Shown here: piece by piece, positions 23,823 through 29,121 of the stretch | How the letters are laid out: each line of letters opens with the position of its first letter | Numbering within the stretch: the stretch's first letter is position 1 | Origin: Saccoglossus kowalevskii | Taxonomy: Eukaryota > Hemichordata > Enteropneusta > Harrimaniidae | Direction: 5' to 3' | Length of the DNA stretch: 29,121 bases | NCBI RefSeq assembly: GCF_000003605.2 | Contig: NW_003116147.1 | Coordinates: 1 to 29,121, forward strand | The notes under the pieces: generated by a model | Database searches by the model: none | Told to the model about the DNA's origin: nothing | Seen by the model: only the letters and a program-made list of their open reading frames with translations | Program-made: the position numbers and the translations under genes

Positions 23823-24030
23823 TAACCTCTACATACTTTGAGTAACACTACGATAATTTAACACCAATTAACGAAACATTTATTCCCATTTTCGAACTTT
23901 TAACTATTGGACTTGTTAATATGATATCACAGGTAACAATCCCTAATGAAACTACCAACTTTGCAATCGCTTTTTACAACTTTGTAAGCAGTTTCTTGTC
24001 GATTTTTTGGTAGGCTGTGGTGATAATCTG

Positions 24031-24042
24031 CTTATATATAAG
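24031..24042. promoter_or_regulatory. 12-bp palindrome with TATA-like core (representative)
   Basis: CTTATATATAAG is a perfect palindrome and places TATATAAG (a match to TATAWAWR) on both strands. A second TATATAAG follows 81 bp downstream (24116-24123) and a minus-strand copy lies at 24525-24532. The palindrome is kept in units with 'tatataagac' but lost in the 'tatatgag' and 'tttatgag' subtypes. AT-rich satellites yield such matches easily, so promoter function is only a possibility. Confidence 0.3.
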
Positions 24043-24303
24043 ACATTCTCGGAACATTTACTTAATGTTTTCGAAATTTAACTGCGGGGTTGTCATGAAA
24101 ATGACTTACGTTAAATATATAAGCAACTCCGCCAACAATTCCATCGTTTTTTTCCAACTTTGCACGGTGTTTTCAAACATTTTGCCCTCACCTCATGGCA
24201 ACATCTATAGACTGCTTTCAATTGGCTTTTATTGAATTTCTCGACTTTACAACTGCGCGTTTCTATATGCCAACAACTTAAGTCATATATACAAATACAT
24301 CTA

Positions 24304-24358
24304 CCAACTTTTCAATAACTTTGCACAACTTTGCAATCACTTTGAACAACTTTGCACG
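24304..24358 (+). repeat. Internal 'aactttgca' subrepeat cluster (representative)
   Basis: Five degenerate 10-13 bp copies in a row: aacttttcaat, aactttgcac, aactttgcaatc, actttgaac, aactttgcacgg. Every non-truncated monomer has this cluster (for example 482-534 in U1). Single copies of the same motif recur about 150-200 bp and about 350 bp upstream in the monomer. It suggests that part of the monomer grew from short repeats. Confidence 0.7.
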
Positions 24359-24550
24359 GAGTGGTAACAGCGTACATCCCACTACGTGCCGACAGCTCAG
24401 CAACTTGTTCTTGAAAATTAGAAGGAATTTGAAAACTTTCCATAAATTAAAACAGTTACAAAAATTCCACGATTTTCCACTATAAATGATCGACATCACA
24501 GTAAGAAAAATGCAGGAACGTTGCCTTATATATTTTCGATATGCGTGATG

Positions 24551-24567
24551 AAACAAAAAAAAATAAA
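24551..24567 (+). repeat. Variable A-tract ending in AATAAA (representative)
   Basis: The run of A after 'gaaac' or 'ggaac' varies from about 6 to 10 bases between units and normally ends in AATAAA, the polyadenylation hexamer. Length variation is as expected from slippage. U7 (about 6380) and U30 (about 27390) lose the hexamer, and U17, U22 and U25 delete the whole tract. Confidence 0.5.
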
Positions 24568-24767
24568 CTCAACATGTCATTTACTTAGGCAGTCTCCTAT
24601 GCAAGAACTAACCACGTCCGTTTGTGCTTTACTTTAAACATTTGTCGATCACCTAACCACACAGCTGCATCGATTATTTGAAATTCAGCTGAATTGCCGG
24701 CTATTTCAGATTTTTTAATGTTTCAAAAACGATATCGCTTTCACAGGTACCTCCTATAATTGACCTA

Positions 24768-25717
24768 TGACCTCTACATACTTTGATTAACACTACGATA
24801 ATTTAACACCAATTAACGAAACATTTATTCACATTTTCGAGTTTTAACTATTGGACTTGTTAATATGATATCACAGGTAACAATCCCGAATGAAACTACC
24901 AACTTTGCAATCGCTTTTTACAACTTTGTAAGCAGTTTCTTGTCGATTTTTCCGTTGGCTGTTGTGATAATCTGCTTATATATAAGACAGACATTATCGG
25001 AACATTTACTTAATGTTTTCGAAATTTAACTGCGGGGTTGCCATGATAATGACTTACGTTACATATATAAGCAACTCCGCCAACATTTCCTTTGTTTTTT
25101 CCAACTTTGCACGGTGTTTTCAAACATTTTGCCCTCACCTCATGGCAATATCTATAGACTGCTTCAAATTGGCTTTTATTGAGTTTTCTCGACTTTACAA
25201 CTGCGCGTTTCTACATGCCAACAACATAGGCCATATATACAAATACATCTACCAACCTTTCAATAACTTTGCACAACTTTGCAATCACTTTGAACAACTT
25301 TGCACGGAGTGGTAACAGCGTAAATCCCACTACGTGCCAACAGATCAGCAACTTGTTCTTGAAAATTAGAAGGAATTTGAAAGCTTTCCATTAATTAAAA
25401 CAGTTACAAAAATTCCACGATTTTCCACTATAAATGATCGACATCACAGTAAGAAAGAATGCAGGAACGTTGCCTTATATATTTTCGATATGCGTGATGA
25501 AACAAAAAAAAAATAAACTCAACAGGTCATTTACTCAGGCAGTCTCCCATGCAAGAACTAACCACGCCCGTTTGTTCTTTACTTTAAACATTGGTCGATC
25601 ACCTAATCACACAGCTGCATCGATTATTTGAAATTCAGCCGAATTGCCGGCTATTTCAGATTTTTTAATGTTTCAAAAACGATATCACTTTCACAGGTAC
25701 CTCCTATAATTGACCTT
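24768..25717 (+). repeat. Monomer U28 (950 bp)
   Basis: Longest plain unit. Its first ~560 bp pair with U1 (offset 24767), but it also has the 'agacagacattatcgg' insertion. The A-run is ten bases long, part of the extra length. The 3' end has the 'gttctttac' marker and a TGACCTTTGACCT boundary. Confidence 0.95.
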
Positions 25718-26659
25718 TGACCTCAACATACTTTGAGTAACACTACGATAATTTAACACCAATTAACGAAACATTTATTCACATTTTCTAACTTTTAACT
25801 ATTGGATTTGTTAATATGATATCACAGATAACAATCCCGAATGAGACTACCAACTTTGCATTCGCTGTTTACAACTTTGTAAGCAGTTCCTTGTCGATTT
25901 TTCCGTTGGATGTTGTGATAATCTGCTTATTTATGAGACATTCTCGGAACATTTTCTTAATGTTTTCGAATTTAACTGCGCGGTTGTCATGACAATGACT
26001 TAGGTTAAATATATAAGCAACTCCGCCAACATTTCCTTCGTTTTTTCCAATATTGCACGGTGTTTCAAACATTTTGCCCTCACCTCATGCCAACATCTAT
26101 AGACTGCTTTCAATTGGCTTTTATTGAATTTCTCGACTTTACAACTGCGCGTTTCTATATGCCAACAACTTAGGTCAAATATACAAATACATGTACCAAC
26201 TTTTCAATAACTTTGCACAACTTTGCAATCACTTTGAACAACTTTGCAAGGAGTGGTAACAGCGTAAATCCCACTACGTGCCGACAGCTCAGCAACTTGT
26301 TCTTGAAAATTAGAAGGAAATTTAAAACTTTCCATTAATTAAAACAGTTACAACAATTCCACGATTTGCCACTATAAATGATCGACATCACAGTAAGAAA
26401 GAATGCAGGAACGTTGCCTTATATATTTTCGATATGCGTGATGAAACAAAAAAAATAAACTCAACAGGTCATTTACTCAGCCAGTCTCCTATGCAAGAAC
26501 TAACCACGCCCGTTTGTGCTTTACTTTAAACATTGGTCGATCACCTAACCACACAGCTGCATCGATTATTTGAAATTCAGCTGAATTGCCGGCTATTTCA
26601 GATTTAATAATGTTTCAAAAACGATATTGCTTTCACAGGTACCTCCTATAATTGACCTA
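25718..26659 (+). repeat. Monomer U29 (942 bp)
   Basis: Full-length mosaic. The 5' ~250 bp match U23 ('attggatttgtt', 'gaatgagactacc', 'aacattttctta'). The middle carries 'cggtgtttcaaac' and 'catgccaac', shared only with U30 and U31. Confidence 0.95.
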
Positions 26660-27596
26660 TGACCTCTACATACTTTGAGTAACACTACGATAATTTAACA
26701 CCAATTAACAAAACGTTTATTCACATTTTCGAACTTTTAACTATTGGACTTGTTAATATGATATCACAGGTAACAATCCCGAATGAAACTACCAACTTTG
26801 CAATCGCTTTTTACAACTTTGTAAGCAGTTTCTTGTCGATTTTTCCGTTGGCTGTGGTGATAATCTGCTTATATATAAGACATTCTCGGAACATTTACTT
26901 AATGTTTTCGAAATTTAACTGCGGGGTTGTCATGAAAATGACTTACGTTAAATATATAAGCAACTCCGCCAACATTTCCTTCGTTTTTTCCAATATTGCA
27001 CGGTGTTTCAAACATTTTGCCCTCACCTCATGCCAACATCTATAGACTGCTTTCAATTGGCTTTTATTGAATTTCTCGACTTTACACTGCGCGTTTCTAT
27101 ATGCCAACAACTTAGGTCATATATACAAATACATCTACCAACTTTTCAATAACTTGCACAACTTGCAATCACTTGAACAACTTTGCAAGGAGTGGTAACA
27201 GCGTAAATCCCACTACGTGCCGACAGCTCAGCAACTTGTTCTTGAAAATTATAAGGAAATTTAAAACTTTCCATTAATTAAAACAGTTACAACAATTCCA
27301 CGATTTTCCACTATAAATGATCGACATCACAGTAAGAAAGAATGCAGGAACGTTGCCTTATATATTTTCGATATGCGTGATGAAACAAAAAAAAAACTCA
27401 ACAGGTCATTTACTCAGGCAGTCTCCTATGCAAGAACTAACCACGCCCGTTTGTGCTTTACTTTAAACATTGGTCGATCACCTAACCACACAGCTGCATC
27501 GATTATTTGAAATTCAGCCGAATTGCCCGCTATTTCAGATTGTTTAATGTTTCAAAAACGATATTGCTTTCACAGGTACCTCCTATAATTGACCTA
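26660..27596 (+). repeat. Monomer U30 (937 bp)
   Basis: Full-length unit with 'cggtgtttcaaac / catgccaac' as in U29. Four one-base losses cluster at 27085-27175 ('tttacactgcg', 'aacttgcacaacttgc', 'cacttgaac'). The 3' end shares 'gatattgctttc' with U7 and U29. Confidence 0.94.
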
Positions 27597-28539
27597 TGAC
27601 CTCTACATACTTTGAGTAACATTACGATAATTTAACACCAATTAACGAAACATTTATTCACATTTTCGAACTTTTAACTATTGGAATTGTTAATATGATA
27701 TCACAGGTAACAATCCCGAATGAAACTACCAACTTTGCAATCGCTTTTTACAACTTTGTAAGCAGTTTCTTGTCGATTTATTGGTAGGCTGTGGTGATAA
27801 TCTGCTTATATATGAGGCATTCTTGGAACACTTACTTAATGTTTTCGAAATTTAACTGCGCGGTTGTCATGACAATGACTTAGGTTAAATATATAAGCAA
27901 CTCCGCCAACATTTCCTTCGTTTTTTCCAATATTGCACGGTGTTTCAAACATTTTGCCCTCACCTCATGCCAACATCTATAGACTGCTTTCAATTGGCTT
28001 TTATTGAATTTCTCGACTTTACAACTGCGCGTTTCTATATGCCAACAACTTAGGTCATATATACAAATACATCTACCAACTTTTCAATAACTTTGCACAA
28101 CTTTGCAATCACTTGAACAACTTTGCACGGAGTGGTAACAGCGTAAATCCCACTACGTGCCGACAGATCAGCAACTTGTTCTTGAAATTAGAAGGAATTT
28201 GAAAACTGTCCGTTAATTAAAACAGTTACAACAATTCCACGATTTTCCACTATAAATGATCGACATCACAGTAAGAAAGAATGCAGGAACGTTGCCTTAT
28301 ATATTTTCGATATGCGTGATGGAACAAAAAAAATAAACTCAACAGCTCATTTACTCAATCAGTCTCCCTTGCAAGAACTAACCACGCCTGTTTGTGCTTT
28401 ACTTTAAAAACATTGGTCGATCACCTAATCACACAGCTGCATCGATTATTTGAAATTCAGCCGAATTGCCGGCTATTTCAGATTTTTTAATGTTTCAAAA
28501 ACGATATCGCTTTCACAGGTACCTCCTATAATTGACCTA
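27597..28539 (+). repeat. Monomer U31 (943 bp)
   Basis: Full-length mosaic of three lineages: a 5' quarter of the 'tatatgaggcattcttgg' subtype, a middle like U29/U30 ('gcgcggttgtc', 'cggtgtttcaaac'), and a 3' half of the 'actcaatcagtctccc / ttaaaaacattgg' subtype. Confidence 0.95.
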
Positions 28540-29121
28540 TGACCTCTACATACTTTGATTAACACTTCGATAATTTAACACCAATTAACGAAACATTTAT
28601 TCATCTTTTCGAACTTTTAACTATTGGACTTGTTAATATGATATCACAGGTAACAATCCCGAATGAAACTACCAACTTTGCAATCGCTTTTTACAACTTT
28701 GTAAGCAGTTTCTTGTCGATTTTTTGGTAGGCTGTGGTGATAATCTGCTTATATATGAGGCATTCTTGGAACATTTACTTAATGTTTTCGAAATTTAACT
28801 GCGGGGTTGTCATGACAATGACTTAGGTTAAATATATAAGCAACTCCGCCAACATTTCCTTCGCTTATTCCAACATTGCACGTTGTTTTCTAACATTTTG
28901 CCTTCACCTCATGGCAACATCTATAGACTGCTTTCAATTGGCTTTTATTGATTTTTTCGACTTTACAACTGCGCGTTTCTATATGCCAACAACTTAGGTC
29001 ATACATACAAATACATCTACTAACTTTTCAATAACTTTGCACAACTTTGCAATCACTTTGAACAATTGTGCACGGAGTGGTGACAGCGTAAATCCCACTA
29101 CGTGCCGTCAGCTCAGCAACT
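28540..29121 (+). repeat. Monomer U32, cut by the window end (582 bp visible)
   Basis: Partial unit. All visible sequence closely matches U11 (9677 on, offset 18863), including the 'cacttcgataat' start, 'cattgcacgttg' and 'gtgccgtcagctcag'. The array continues beyond the window. Confidence 0.95.

Larger units (their letters stand above)
23823..24767 (+). repeat. Monomer U27 (945 bp), good reference unit
   Basis: Full-length unit with intact landmarks. Palindrome cttatatataag is at 24031-24042, a second TATATAAG at 24116-24123, the subrepeat cluster at 24304-24358, a minus-strand TATATAAG at 24525-24532, AATAAA at 24562-24567 and the hairpin at 24680-24707. Confidence 0.95.
1..29121 (+). repeat. 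Satellite array, ~943-bp monomer, 32 head-to-tail units
   Basis: The phrase TGACCTCTACATACTTTGA (or a close variant) recurs 32 times in one orientation, at 1, 946, 1886, 2833, 3780, 4715, 5658, 6592, 7537, 8477, 9677, 10621, 11561, 12760, 13704, 14646, 15672, 15996, 16939, 17879, 18823, 19767, 20667, 21611, 22555, 22879, 23823, 24768, 25718, 26660, 27597 and 28540. Everything between is recognisably the same monomer, so no stretch is single-copy. Units differ by scattered substitutions, small indels and segment swaps, which is the pattern of unequal crossing-over and gene conversion. No gene, rRNA, tRNA or transposase reading frame is visible. Satellite DNA is the best reading. The family and host are not recognised. 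Confidence 0.97.

Noticed and set aside
1-29121. Tandem RNA-gene cluster (5S rRNA, spliced-leader or snRNA arrays have ~1-kb units)
   Set aside because: No 5S rRNA, spliced-leader or U-snRNA core sequence is recognisable in the monomer on either strand.
1-29121. CRISPR array or integron cassette array
   Set aside because: There is no short repeat with unique spacers, and the units are near-identical throughout. There are no cassette genes, integrase or attC pairs.

Overview
The whole 29,121-base window is one tandem array of a satellite-type repeat with a monomer of about 943 bp. I see no protein-coding gene, rRNA, tRNA, CRISPR array or recognisable transposon. The sequence is AT-rich (roughly 35-37% G+C, estimated by eye). 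The array enters and leaves the window mid-array, with no flanking single-copy DNA. A gene-free head-to-tail array this long, with higher-order structure, truncated units and mosaic monomers, points to eukaryotic satellite DNA (heterochromatic, pericentromeric or subtelomeric). A perfect nuclear-receptor-type DR1 motif in the repeat would fit an animal host, but I cannot name a taxon.

Phasing the repeat on the motif TGACCTCTACATACTTTGA gives 32 units (U1-U32), all in the same orientation. Twenty-five are 934-950 bp. U22 is 900 bp because of an internal deletion. U10 and U13 are about 1.2 kb composites (one monomer plus a partial duplication of about 257 bp). U16 is 1026 bp (internal partial duplication). 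U17 and U25 are truncated 324-bp units. U32 is cut by the window end.

Layout: U1-U9 (1-8476) are plain monomers of mixed subtype. From about 8.0 to 13.4 kb a block of about 3084 bp occurs twice, each copy carrying a composite unit. U15-U17 (13704-15995) hold the internal duplication and the first truncated unit. From about 16.1 to 21.0 kb a trimer of 2828 bp (U18-U20) is repeated as U21-U23. U24-U26 (21611-23822) are two sister monomers flanking the second truncated unit. U27-U32 are mosaic monomers that share segments with distant units (U28 with U1, U29 with U23, U32 with U11).

Features kept in most monomers are: (i) a perfect 13-bp DR1 direct repeat spanning nearly every monomer boundary (28 of 31 intact); (ii) an imperfect hairpin 60-90 bp upstream of it; (iii) a cluster of 10-13 bp 'aactttgca' subrepeats; (iv) TATA-box-like TATATAAG elements, one of them within a 12-bp palindrome in some subtypes, plus an A-tract ending in AATAAA. 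Short ORFs arise in several monomers but are broken by stops and frameshifts in most others, so I do not call them genes. Local clusters of one-base deletions look like residual long-read error.
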